From the NCBI GenBank assembly GCA_900547095.1, contig URFG01000002.1, positions 1 to 64,000 of the forward strand: a stretch of 64,000 bases of DNA. Reading direction: 5' to 3'. This stretch comes from an uncultured Oscillospiraceae bacterium. GTDB lineage: Bacteria > Bacillota > Clostridia > Oscillospirales > Acutalibacteraceae. Below are positions 1 to 7,092 of this stretch, piece after piece. The notes beneath the pieces were generated by a model that saw only the letters and a program-made list of their open reading frames with translations, was not told where the DNA came from and did not search any database. A program made the translations under genes and the position numbers. Every line of letters begins with the position of its first letter. Within the stretch, counting starts at the first letter, position 1.

Positions 1-165
1 ATTAATCAATTACAAATTGGTTATATTCCTACTGAAAAATCTAATTATGTTATTAACTGTTTAAATATAGTTAGAAACGCAATTTCTATAAATAAAATAT
101 TAACAAATAAACAACAACAAAATATTATTAATATTTATCATAAATTAATGTATGTCGGAAACTAA
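1..165 (+). CDS. Partial AT-rich hypothetical protein (phage-like)
   Basis: An open frame enters from the left edge and ends at TAA 163-165. The 54 visible residues are rich in Asn, Ile and Lys. I do not recognise the protein. Base composition is extremely AT-rich, unlike the genes after position 640. Its end overlaps the start of the next small gene by 14 bases, the tight packing usual in phage genomes. It may be the C-terminus of a phage protein; the function is unknown. Confidence 0.4.
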   Translation: MNQLQIGYIPTEKSNYVINCLNIVRNAISINKILTNKQQQNIINIYHKLMYVGN

Positions 166-511
166 TTTCTCACAAGTTTTTACTAATTCTGAAGAACTTG
201 TTGAAACTAATCCTGATTTTGTATATATGGTTATTCCTGCAAAGTATATTTGTACATATCACAAATTATTAGTTATGCTTGCTGATGTAGGTATAGAGAT
301 GTTAAATGATTGTACCGCTAATTGCAAAGGAAATAATAAAAATATTATTACTTGTTGGAATATGTTTCAAACAGCTTGTGCTGCGTATCAAATTAATAAA
401 ACTAAAGAAGCTGATACTATAATAAAATATATAAATGCTCAAATAAAATTAATATATAAAGATTATTTTAAAAAAAATTCTTTTTTATATCTAATAAACA
501 GCAAAAATTGA
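152..511 (+). CDS. Small AT-rich hypothetical protein, phage-like
   Basis: A 119-residue soluble protein with no signal peptide or membrane segment. Residues 27-105 form a compact, probably helical domain with several Cys (CTANC near 54-58, then C68, C76). The pattern 'VIPAKYICTYHK' followed by 'MLNDC' reminds me of small conserved proteins of gut tailed phages such as crAss-like phages. That resemblance is from memory and weak. Codons are almost all A/T-ending, unlike the hydrogenase operon that follows. The TGA stop lies just before the promoter of that operon. Alternatives are a degenerate prophage remnant or a contig-joining artefact. Confidence 0.45.
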   Translation: MSETNFSQVFTNSEELVETNPDFVYMVIPAKYICTYHKLLVMLADVGIEMLNDCTANCKGNNKNIITCWNMFQTACAAYQINKTKEADTIIKYINAQIKLIYKDYFKKNSFLYLINSKN

Positions 512-541
512 CAAAAAACTCTTTTCAAAAAAAAGGTTTTA

Positions 542-550
542 TGTTATAAT
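542..550 (+). promoter_or_regulatory. Extended -10 promoter element of the hydrogenase operon
   Basis: TGTTATAAT at 542-550 is a perfect TATAAT preceded by the TGN extension. A weak -35 (TTTTCA) lies about 17 bases upstream at 522-527. The consensus TTGACA at 508-513 is 31 bases from the -10 and is too far to pair with it. The leader to the first start codon is about 80 bases, and I recognised no riboswitch in it. Confidence 0.5.
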
Positions 551-639
551 ATCAAAGTGTGTAAGATGTGAGTATTCTAACCTGTGAGGATTTTGAATAT
601 TCGCGTTTGATACATATCATTATAGAGGAGGATATGTTA

Positions 640-1137
640 ATGAAGAAAAAAATCAGCAAGCTTTCCTTCAGGGGAACTGCCGAGCAGGAAGCTCAGCTTA
701 TGCAGGTCATTGACGAAAACAAGCATGATAAGAGCAACCTAATGGTAGTTATGCAAAAGGCACAGGATATTTACGGATACCTGCCTTTGGAAGTGCAGGA
801 AATGATTGCAGACGGTATGGAAGTACCGCTCGAAAAGGTTTACGGGGTTTCAACCTTTTATGCTCAGTTCTCACTTTCACCTAAGGGTAAGTACAACATC
901 TCGGTATGTCTTGGAACGGCGTGCTATGTCAAGGGCTCGGGAGAGATATTCGATAAGCTTTCCGAAAAGCTCGGTATAGGCGCTGACGAATGTACTGCTG
1001 ACGGAAAATTTTCACTCACCGCATGCCGCTGTATAGGTGCTTGCGGTTTGGCGCCGGTACTGACCGTTAACGATGATGTTTACGGCAGACTTACAGCCGA
1101 CGATGTTGACGGCATACTTGAAAAGTACGTCGACTGA
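640..1137 (+). CDS. hydC: NuoE-like [2Fe-2S] subunit of bifurcating [FeFe] hydrogenase (HydC)
   Basis: This is a NuoE/HydC-family thioredoxin-like [2Fe-2S] protein. In electron-bifurcating hydrogenases it works with the NuoF-like HydB and catalytic HydA, passing electrons between NADH, ferredoxin and H2 in the cytoplasm. Residues 20-75 form the helical NuoE N-domain. Cluster ligands are Cys90, Cys95, Cys131 and Cys135 (C-x4-C-x35-C-x3-C), the family spacing. The start is ATG 640 because AGGAGG at 626-631 sits 8 bases upstream. The frame is open back to ATG 568, but no ribosome binding site supports that start. It is the first gene of the ten-gene operon. HydC at the front and HydB/HydA at the end bracket the regulatory genes. 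Confidence 0.9.
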   Translation: MKKKISKLSFRGTAEQEAQLMQVIDENKHDKSNLMVVMQKAQDIYGYLPLEVQEMIADGMEVPLEKVYGVSTFYAQFSLSPKGKYNISVCLGTACYVKGSGEIFDKLSEKLGIGADECTADGKFSLTACRCIGACGLAPVLTVNDDVYGRLTADDVDGILEKYVD

Positions 1138-1169
1138 TTTCCTGAATAAATTAAAAGGAAAGAATCTTT

Positions 1170-1523
1170 ATGAAAATAAGCACAATGCAAGATTTGCTTG
1201 ACGCAAAAATACTCTGTTGTGAAGAAAACATCGGCAGGCACGTTTATTCAGCCTGCGGCTGCGATCTGATGAGCGATGTTCTGGCATATGTAAAAGATCA
1301 GGCGGTGCTTTTAACAGGGCTTGTAAATCCACAGGTCGTTCGCACAGCGGAAATGATGGATATGATCTGCATAGTATTTGTCCGCTCTAAAATGCCGACT
1401 GATGAAATGCTTGAGCTTGCAAAAGACGCAGGTATCGTGGTACTTTCAACCGACAAGAGAATGTATGAAGCTTGCGGGCTTTTGTATTCTAACGGCCTTG
1501 TCGGAAATAAGGTAAAAAAATGA
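1170..1523 (+). CDS. Stand-alone DRTGG-domain protein
   Basis: A 117-residue protein that is essentially one DRTGG domain, a small alpha/beta fold first described in Pta and CBS-domain proteins, here without any partner domain. Visible segments are the N-terminal strand-helix, 'VLLTGLVNPQVVRTAEMMD' around 47-65 and 'VLSTDKRMYEACGLLY' near 90-106. The biochemical role of such proteins is unknown; nucleotide or ligand sensing is a guess. It overlaps the next gene by 4 bases (ATGA), so the two are probably translationally coupled. A second DRTGG protein lies at 3236, after the HydS-like gene. This pairing points to a conserved accessory cassette rather than chance. Confidence 0.8.
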   Translation: MKISTMQDLLDAKILCCEENIGRHVYSACGCDLMSDVLAYVKDQAVLLTGLVNPQVVRTAEMMDMICIVFVRSKMPTDEMLELAKDAGIVVLSTDKRMYEACGLLYSNGLVGNKVKK

Positions 1524-1945
1524 GTGAGGAATTGATTTTTAATTTCGATGTTGACGGCGAGGATTTCACTTCCGCCGGTCAGGCTTCCGTTCAGGTCAAG
1601 AAAAATTTAAGACAGCTCGGAATTCCGACCGAGGTTATAAGACGGGTATCGATCGCTATGTATGAGGGCGAGATAAATATGGTCATTCACGCCAAGGGCG
1701 GGAAAGCCACCGTCAAGGTAAGCGAAGAAAAAATAGAAATCATATTGGAAGATCACGGACCGGGTATCAAGGATATCGATCAGGCAATGCAGGAGGGCTT
1801 TTCCACTGCACCCGACAGAATAAGATCTTTGGGATTCGGAGCCGGAATGGGACTTCCGAATATGAAAAGATACACCGATTCAATGGAGATCGCTTCAAAA
1901 CTCAATGTCGGAACCACCGTTAAAATGACAGTTAATATCCATTAG
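1520..1945 (+). CDS. RsbW/anti-sigma-factor-like ATP-binding protein
   Basis: A 141-residue GHKL-fold ATPase resembling RsbW/SpoIIAB serine kinases. The N-box region lies near 48-60 (MYEGEINMVIHA), the G1 box 'DHGPGI' near 94-99, and the Gly-rich 'GFGAGMGLPNM' near 116-126 forms the ATP lid. RsbW proteins phosphorylate anti-anti-sigma partners or sequester sigma factors; no STAS partner is encoded nearby, so its target is unknown. It sits between a DRTGG protein and the HydS-like sensor, overlapping the former by 4 bases. I infer it relays a redox or H2 signal. The family call is firm; the partner is not. Confidence 0.8.
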   Translation: MSEELIFNFDVDGEDFTSAGQASVQVKKNLRQLGIPTEVIRRVSIAMYEGEINMVIHAKGGKATVKVSEEKIEIILEDHGPGIKDIDQAMQEGFSTAPDRIRSLGFGAGMGLPNMKRYTDSMEIASKLNVGTTVKMTVNIH

Positions 1946-1965
1946 CTTAAAATAAGGGTGATTTT

Positions 1966-3246
1966 ATGCACAGATACGAGCATTCGGTTTTTCTCGATGA
2001 GTATAAATGCAACGGCTGCACCACTTGCTTAAAGCATTGCCCGACAGAGGCGATACGCGTTAAAAACGGACACGCCGCGATAGATCCCGACAGGTGTATC
2101 GATTGCGGTGAATGTATAAGAGTCTGTCCGCAGAAAGCGAAAAAGGCGGTTTGCGGCAATCTTGAAAATATGGAGCGCTTCAAATGGAAGATAGCTTTGC
2201 CGGCTCCCACTCTTTACGGGCAGTTTGATAATCTTGAAGATATAGATTATGTTCTTGACGGACTTTTGAAGATCGGGTTTGACGATGTTTTTGAAGTTTC
2301 AAAAGCGGCAGAGCTTGTAAGCGCATATACGAGGGTATATCTTAAAACCCATGGAATAAAAAAACCTGCGATAAGCTCGGCTTGTCCGGTCGTTGTAAGG
2401 CTTATCGGTTTAAGATTTCCCGCGCTTAATGAAAATATTATCCATATGCTGCCGCCAATGGAAATTGCCGCTAAACTTGCGAAAAAGCGCGCGCTTTTAA
2501 ATCATCCGGAATTTTCTGAAGATGATATAGGAGTATGTTTTATTTCTCCTTGTCCCGCTAAAATCAGCTACATAAAAAACGGATTTGCCGATTATAAAAG
2601 CTATGTTGATGAAGCGGTATCGATAAAAGACATATACTTTATGCTTATAAGCAAAATGCGCGGCGACAGCAATATAAAAGCGCTTTCCGAATCGGGGATG
2701 ATAGGCCTCGGCTGGGCAAGAACAGGCGGAGAGGCCTCGGCAATATTAAACGACAGTTATCTCGCAGCTGACGGTATCGATAATGTTATACACGTGCTAG
2801 ACCAGATTGAAAACGGGAATATCCCGCCGCTTGAATTCATAGAGCTAAATGCCTGCACGGGCGGATGCGTCGGCGGAGTGCTTACGATGCAAAATCCGTT
2901 TATCGCAAAAGCAAGAATTCAGACGCTGAGAAGATACCTGCCGGTTTCACAGAACAATCTCTCGAAAAAAGAGCTTGAATATATTCCCGAATATTATCTG
3001 TTTGACGATCTGCCCGAGTATCATCCTATTTCTCAGCTATCGGACAGTATGGCGGAGTCGATGAGAATGATGGCGGATATTCAGAAGATAAGGGATATTT
3101 TGCCCGGGATAGACTGCGGCTCGTGCGGAGCGCCTACTTGCAGAGCATTTGCGGAAGATGTTGCAAAATCAAATGCCGATCTTAACGACTGCCTTATAAA
3201 AAATGCCTATGCCGCAAGAGAAAGGGAAGAGCAAAATGACGGTTAG
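1966..3246 (+). CDS. hydS: HydS-like sensory [FeFe] hydrogenase domain protein
   Basis: A roughly 426-residue Fe-S protein. Two [4Fe-4S] motifs lie at Cys15/18/21/25 and Cys44/47/50/54. A hydrogenase large-subunit-like domain follows, then a C-terminal Cys cluster motif (CGSCGAPTC, about 383-391). The H-cluster loops are recognisable but altered: SSACP (about 137-141) for TSCCP, SPCPAK (about 194-199) for MPCxxK, and NACTGGCVGG (about 296-304). All four expected [4Fe-4S]H ligands remain, but the proton-relay Cys is Ala. That substitution is known from HydS-type sensory hydrogenases with low turnover. I infer an H2 or redox sensor controlling the operon. It overlaps the next gene by 11 bases. 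Confidence 0.8.
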   Translation: MHRYEHSVFLDEYKCNGCTTCLKHCPTEAIRVKNGHAAIDPDRCIDCGECIRVCPQKAKKAVCGNLENMERFKWKIALPAPTLYGQFDNLEDIDYVLDGLLKIGFDDVFEVSKAAELVSAYTRVYLKTHGIKKPAISSACPVVVRLIGLRFPALNENIIHMLPPMEIAAKLAKKRALLNHPEFSEDDIGVCFISPCPAKISYIKNGFADYKSYVDEAVSIKDIYFMLISKMRGDSNIKALSESGMIGLGWARTGGEASAILNDSYLAADGIDNVIHVLDQIENGNIPPLEFIELNACTGGCVGGVLTMQNPFIAKARIQTLRRYLPVSQNNLSKKELEYIPEYYLFDDLPEYHPISQLSDSMAESMRMMADIQKIRDILPGIDCGSCGAPTCRAFAEDVAKSNADLNDCLIKNAYAAREREEQNDG

Positions 3247-3562
3247 AGATCTTATTGACTGCACGGCATTTAAAGCGGTAAATTTAAGCGAGCCGGAAAG
3301 AGAGATCGGCGGAGTTTATATCGGCGATCTTTTAAGCTGGGTTATGGGCAGAGCAAAGGAAAACGACGCCTGGATAACAATTATGTCTAATATAAATGTT
3401 GCTGCAGTTGCGTCGCTTGCGGATGTTGCCTGCGTGGTTTTAGCGGAAAATGTAAATCTTGAAGAAGATGTTATAAAAGTCGTAAAAGAAAAGAATATAA
3501 ATATAATTTCTTCTTCTCTTCCGGCTTATGAAACGGCTATTGAGATATTTAAAAAATTATGA
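3236..3562 (+). CDS. Second stand-alone DRTGG-domain protein
   Basis: About 108 residues forming a single DRTGG domain, with 'GGVYIGDLLSWVMGRAKENDAWIT' topology early and a 'NINIISSSLPAYETA' strand-helix near the C-terminus. I chose ATG 3236 (MTVRDLIDC) because a GA-rich ribosome binding site (AAGGGAAGA) precedes it. An upstream in-frame ATG at 3203 lies inside the HydS gene and lacks one. It overlaps hydS by 11 bases and the PHP gene by 4. It differs clearly from the DRTGG protein at 1170, so it is not a recent duplication. The function is unknown; the position suggests a role with the sensor. Confidence 0.78.
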   Translation: MTVRDLIDCTAFKAVNLSEPEREIGGVYIGDLLSWVMGRAKENDAWITIMSNINVAAVASLADVACVVLAENVNLEEDVIKVVKEKNINIISSSLPAYETAIEIFKKL

Positions 3563-4293
3563 AAGATTTTTATTATGATCTTCATATTCATTCTTGCCTT
3601 TCGCCCTGTGCGGATAACGATAACACGCCGAACAATATCGCCGGTATGGCTTCGCTTTGTGAGCTTGATATTGTGGCTTTAACGGATCATAATTCCGTTT
3701 TAAATTGTCCCGCGTTTTTTGAGGCGGCAAGGAAATACGGAATTATTCCCATAGCCGGAATGGAGCTTACCACTTCGGAGGATATCCACATGATCTGTCT
3801 GTTCGAAAGCTTAAGCGGAGCTTTGGAATTTTCAAGAGCTGTGGATAAGCACCGCGTCAAAATAAAAAACAGACCCGAAATTTTCGGTGATCAGCTTATT
3901 TTGGATAAAGATGATAATTTAATTTCTTCGGAAGAAAATTTACTTCCGAACGCTACAACGCTTGATTTAGTCAGCGGAGCAAGACTTGTAAATGAATTTA
4001 AGGGGATTTGCTATCCTGCTCATGTTGACAGACAGGCGAACGGGATAATCTCCGTTTTAGGAGCATTTCCCGAAAATCCGGAATTTTTATTTGCGGAGTT
4101 TAATTTAGGAGAGAATGTTAATTTATACAAAGAAAAATACGGTCTTGAAGATAAAAAGATCTTAGTCAGTTCCGACGCTCATTATCTTACCGATTTTAAG
4201 GACAAAGAAAATAAAATTGCCTTAAATACGGAAAGCAGTGATGAAGGGGAAGTCATAAAAGAGCTTTTTAAGATGTTTCGGGGTGAAATATGA
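3559..4293 (+). CDS. PHP-domain phosphoesterase
   Basis: A 244-residue PHP (polymerase and histidinol phosphatase) domain protein with the metal-binding set in place: DLHIHSCLS (about 6-14), a TDHN motif (about 43-46), a GME motif near 69-71, PAHVD (about 153-157) and SSDAHYL near the C-terminus. PHP enzymes hydrolyse phosphate esters with two or three metal ions. The substrate here is unknown. It overlaps both neighbours by ATGA. Lying between a DRTGG protein and a HATPase inside a hydrogenase operon, it may act as the phosphatase of a signalling relay; that is inference. The enzyme class is clear. Confidence 0.82.
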   Translation: MKDFYYDLHIHSCLSPCADNDNTPNNIAGMASLCELDIVALTDHNSVLNCPAFFEAARKYGIIPIAGMELTTSEDIHMICLFESLSGALEFSRAVDKHRVKIKNRPEIFGDQLILDKDDNLISSEENLLPNATTLDLVSGARLVNEFKGICYPAHVDRQANGIISVLGAFPENPEFLFAEFNLGENVNLYKEKYGLEDKKILVSSDAHYLTDFKDKENKIALNTESSDEGEVIKELFKMFRGEI

Positions 4294-4838
4294 AAGAACT
4301 TTCTTTAAACATACTTGACATTGCCGAAAATTCGGTAAAAGCCGGAGCTTCCTTAATTGAGATCGATTTAAGCGAAACAGACGAAAAGCTTATAATTTCG
4401 ATAAAGGATAACGGCTGCGGAATGAGCGAGGAAACTTTAAAGTCTGTAACCGATCCGTTTTACACAACAAGGACCACGAGAAAAGTAGGCCTCGGAATTC
4501 CGTTTTTTAAAATGGAGGCAGAGCAGACGGGCGGAAAATTCGAAATCATTTCAAAGCAATCGGTTAATTCCGATGATCTTCACGGAACTTGCGTTACAGC
4601 GGAATTTATAAAGGAAAGCATTGATTTTATTCCGCTCGGAAATATTTCGGAAACAGTCGTGACCTTGATACAGGGTCACCCCGACAGAGATTTTTTATTA
4701 AGACATAAAAAAGCGGATAAGACCGTTTTACTTGACACGCGAGAAATGAGAAATATACTTGAAAATATTCCTCTTGATTCGTATGAAGTCATAAAATTCA
4801 TAAAAGATTATCTTTTAGAGCAATACAGCGAATTTTAA
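4290..4838 (+). CDS. HATPase-domain (histidine-kinase-like) protein without DHp domain
   Basis: A 182-residue GHKL ATPase. Its N-box is near 10-20 (DIAENSVKAGAS), its G1 box 'DNGCGM' near 46-51, and the 'TTRTTRKVGLGIPFF' lid segment near 66-80. No phosphoacceptor His/dimerisation domain, sensor domain or membrane segment is visible. Residues beyond about 115 form a small alpha/beta tail not assigned to any domain. It is the last regulatory gene before the ferredoxin-like/HydB/HydA block and overlaps the PHP gene by 4 bases. It could act as an atypical protein kinase or conformational switch. It is the second GHKL protein of the operon, which implies two distinct targets. Confidence 0.78.
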   Translation: MKELSLNILDIAENSVKAGASLIEIDLSETDEKLIISIKDNGCGMSEETLKSVTDPFYTTRTTRKVGLGIPFFKMEAEQTGGKFEIISKQSVNSDDLHGTCVTAEFIKESIDFIPLGNISETVVTLIQGHPDRDFLLRHKKADKTVLLDTREMRNILENIPLDSYEVIKFIKDYLLEQYSEF

Positions 4839-4866
4839 TCAGTCTATTTTAGAAAGGAAGATACAA

Positions 4867-5238
4867 ATGAAATCATTGGCTGAGCTTCAGGCAATAAAGG
4901 ACAAAATGAAGAATAAAGTTATTCTTCGCGAGGGCTCGGGAGAGATACGCGTAGTAGTCGGAATGGCAACCTGCGGAATAGCCGCCGGCGCGCGCCCTGT
5001 GCTTAACGCATTTGTCGATGAGGTCAACTCTTTAGGTCTTTCGGATAAAGTTACCGTTTCTCAGACAGGATGTATCGGTATTTGCCAGTTTGAGCCTGTT
5101 GTTGAGATTTTCGAAGCAGGAAAAGAAAAGGTAACCTATGTTAAAATGAATGCCGAAAAAGCAAAAGAGGTTGCGCTTAAACACCTCAAAGACGGCAATG
5201 TTGTAGCCGAATACACCATTGCGAACGCTAAAATTTAA
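4867..5238 (+). CDS. Thioredoxin-like [2Fe-2S] ferredoxin
   Basis: A 123-residue thioredoxin-like ferredoxin. Cys ligands are visible in 'MATCGIAAGA' (about residue 38) and 'QTGCIGICQFEP' (about 70-74). The first motif has only one Cys, where a typical member has C-x4-C, so one ligand may be replaced or supplied elsewhere. Small proteins of this type commonly precede the NuoF-like subunit in clostridial hydrogenase and NADH:ferredoxin operons, probably as an extra electron-transfer module. A good ribosome binding site (AAAGGAAG) precedes ATG 4867. The next gene is 14 bases downstream and carries a related N-terminal domain. Confidence 0.82.
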   Translation: MKSLAELQAIKDKMKNKVILREGSGEIRVVVGMATCGIAAGARPVLNAFVDEVNSLGLSDKVTVSQTGCIGICQFEPVVEIFEAGKEKVTYVKMNAEKAKEVALKHLKDGNVVAEYTIANAKI

Positions 5239-5252
5239 TTGGAGGTAAAAAA

Positions 5253-7073
5253 ATGATTCGTGCACACGTACTTATATGCGGCGGAACGGGATGTACTTCA
5301 TCGGGCAGTAAAGCCATTCAGCAGTCGTTTGCGGAAAATATCGCGGCAAACGGACTTTCCGATGAAGTAAAAATCGTTCAGACAGGATGTTTCGGTCTTT
5401 GCGCTCTCGGTCCCGTTGTTATAGTTTATCCCGACGGCACCTTTTACAGCAGAGTAACTCCTGAAGACGCTAAGGAAATCGTTGAAGAACACCTTTTAAA
5501 GGGAAGAATAGTTGAGCGCCTTGTTTATAATGACACAGGTAATACAGCAGATGAAATTGAGGGCAATGTTTCTCTCGGCGACACTGCGTTTTATAAATCG
5601 CAAAACCGCGTAGTTCTTCGTAACTGCGGCGTTATCGATCCTGAAAATATCGAAGAATATATCGCAATGGATGGCTATGCCGCTCTCGGCAAGGTCTTAA
5701 CTGAAATGACACCCGAAGAGGTAATTAAGGTCGTAACCGATTCCGGTCTTCGCGGAAGAGGCGGCGGCGGATTCCCGACAGGAAGAAAATGGTCGCTCTG
5801 CGCACCGAATAAAGCTCCTCAGAAATATGTTGTATGTAATGCCGACGAGGGCGATCCGGGCGCATTTATGGACCGTTCAGTTTTAGAGGGCGATCCGCAC
5901 AGCGTTATCGAAGCAATGGCAATAGCAGGCTATGCTATCGGCGCAACACAGGGTTATGTATATGTCAGAGCTGAATATCCGATAGCTGTTAAAAGACTTC
6001 AGATAGCTATCGATCAGGCTCACGAATACGGTCTTTTAGGTAAAGATATATTCGGCTCGGGCTTCGATTTTGATCTTCATATCCGCCTTGGTGCCGGAGC
6101 TTTCGTATGCGGAGAGGAAACCGCTCTTATGACCTCTATCGAGGGCAACCGCGGCGAGCCGCGTCCGAGACCTCCGTATCCTGCAGTTAAAGGCCTTTAC
6201 AATTCTCCGACAGTTGAAAACAACGTTGAAACCTTTGCAAATATTCCTCAGATCATTCTCCGCGGAGCAGATTGGTTTGCTTCTATGGGTACAGAGAGAT
6301 CAAAGGGTACAAAGGTATTCGCATTAGGCGGCAAAATAAAGCACACAGGTCTTGTTGAAATTCCTATGGGAACCACTCTTCGCCACATTATCGAAGATAT
6401 CGGCGGCGGTATTCCTAACGGCAAAAAATTCAAAGCCGCTCAGACAGGCGGACCTTCGGGCGGATGTATTCCTGCAAGCCTTATCGATACAGAGGTTGAT
6501 TATGATAACCTCACCGCGATCGGATGTATGATGGGCTCAGGCGGACTTATTGTTATGGACGAGGATAACTGTATGGTCGATATGGCTAAATTCTTCCTTG
6601 AATTTACCGTTGACGAGTCTTGCGGAAAATGTACGCCCTGCAGAGTCGGAACTAAAAGACTTCTCGAAATGCTCGATAAGATAACAAGCGGAAAAGGAAC
6701 TCTTGAAGACCTCGATAAGCTTGAAGAGCTTTGCCTCTACATAAAGCAGAATTCTCTCTGCGGTCTGGGTCAGACTGCTCCTAACCCCGTGCTTGCAACG
6801 CTCAAGTTCTTCCGTGATGAGTATGTTGCTCACGTTGTCGATAAAAAGTGCCCCGCGGGCGTATGTAAAAACCTCCTCAAATTTGAGATCGATCCCGATA
6901 AATGTATCGGATGCGGAATGTGCGCAAGAAACTGCCCCGCTTCCACAATCGTTAAAACTTCTTACATTGCTCCCGGTCATAAGCTTCCGTCTTACTCTAT
7001 CGATCCTGATAAGTGCGTTAAATGCGGAGTATGTATGAGCAACTGTAAGTTTAAAGCAATAAGCAAGGTTTAA
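5253..7073 (+). CDS. hydB: NuoF-like NADH/FMN subunit of bifurcating hydrogenase (HydB)
   Basis: A 606-residue HydB. It contains an N-terminal thioredoxin-like [2Fe-2S] domain (Cys at about 9, 14, 49, 53), a NuoF core with the FMN/NADH loop 'GRGGGGFPTGRKW' (about 168-180), an SLBB segment, and the [4Fe-4S] motif 'SCGKCTPCRVGT' (about 467-478). Two C-terminal ferredoxin-type [4Fe-4S] clusters follow (about 550-600). HydB oxidises NADH and is where electron bifurcation or confurcation with ferredoxin takes place in the HydABC complex. Length and domain order match the family. A clear ribosome binding site (GGAGG) precedes ATG 5253. It is followed 19 bases later by hydA. Confidence 0.93.
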   Translation: MIRAHVLICGGTGCTSSGSKAIQQSFAENIAANGLSDEVKIVQTGCFGLCALGPVVIVYPDGTFYSRVTPEDAKEIVEEHLLKGRIVERLVYNDTGNTADEIEGNVSLGDTAFYKSQNRVVLRNCGVIDPENIEEYIAMDGYAALGKVLTEMTPEEVIKVVTDSGLRGRGGGGFPTGRKWSLCAPNKAPQKYVVCNADEGDPGAFMDRSVLEGDPHSVIEAMAIAGYAIGATQGYVYVRAEYPIAVKRLQIAIDQAHEYGLLGKDIFGSGFDFDLHIRLGAGAFVCGEETALMTSIEGNRGEPRPRPPYPAVKGLYNSPTVENNVETFANIPQIILRGADWFASMGTERSKGTKVFALGGKIKHTGLVEIPMGTTLRHIIEDIGGGIPNGKKFKAAQTGGPSGGCIPASLIDTEVDYDNLTAIGCMMGSGGLIVMDEDNCMVDMAKFFLEFTVDESCGKCTPCRVGTKRLLEMLDKITSGKGTLEDLDKLEELCLYIKQNSLCGLGQTAPNPVLATLKFFRDEYVAHVVDKKCPAGVCKNLLKFEIDPDKCIGCGMCARNCPASTIVKTSYIAPGHKLPSYSIDPDKCVKCGVCMSNCKFKAISKV

Positions 7074-7092
7074 GAAAGGAGCCGTAAATATT

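Noticed and set aside
508..513. Perfect TTGACA before the hydrogenase operon
   Set aside because: It is 31 bases from TATAAT, far outside the 15-19 range. It also contains the TGA stop of the preceding gene.
568..639. N-terminal extension of HydC from ATG 568
   Set aside because: No ribosome binding site, and the AGGAGG at 626-631 fits ATG 640; the extension is not HydC-like.
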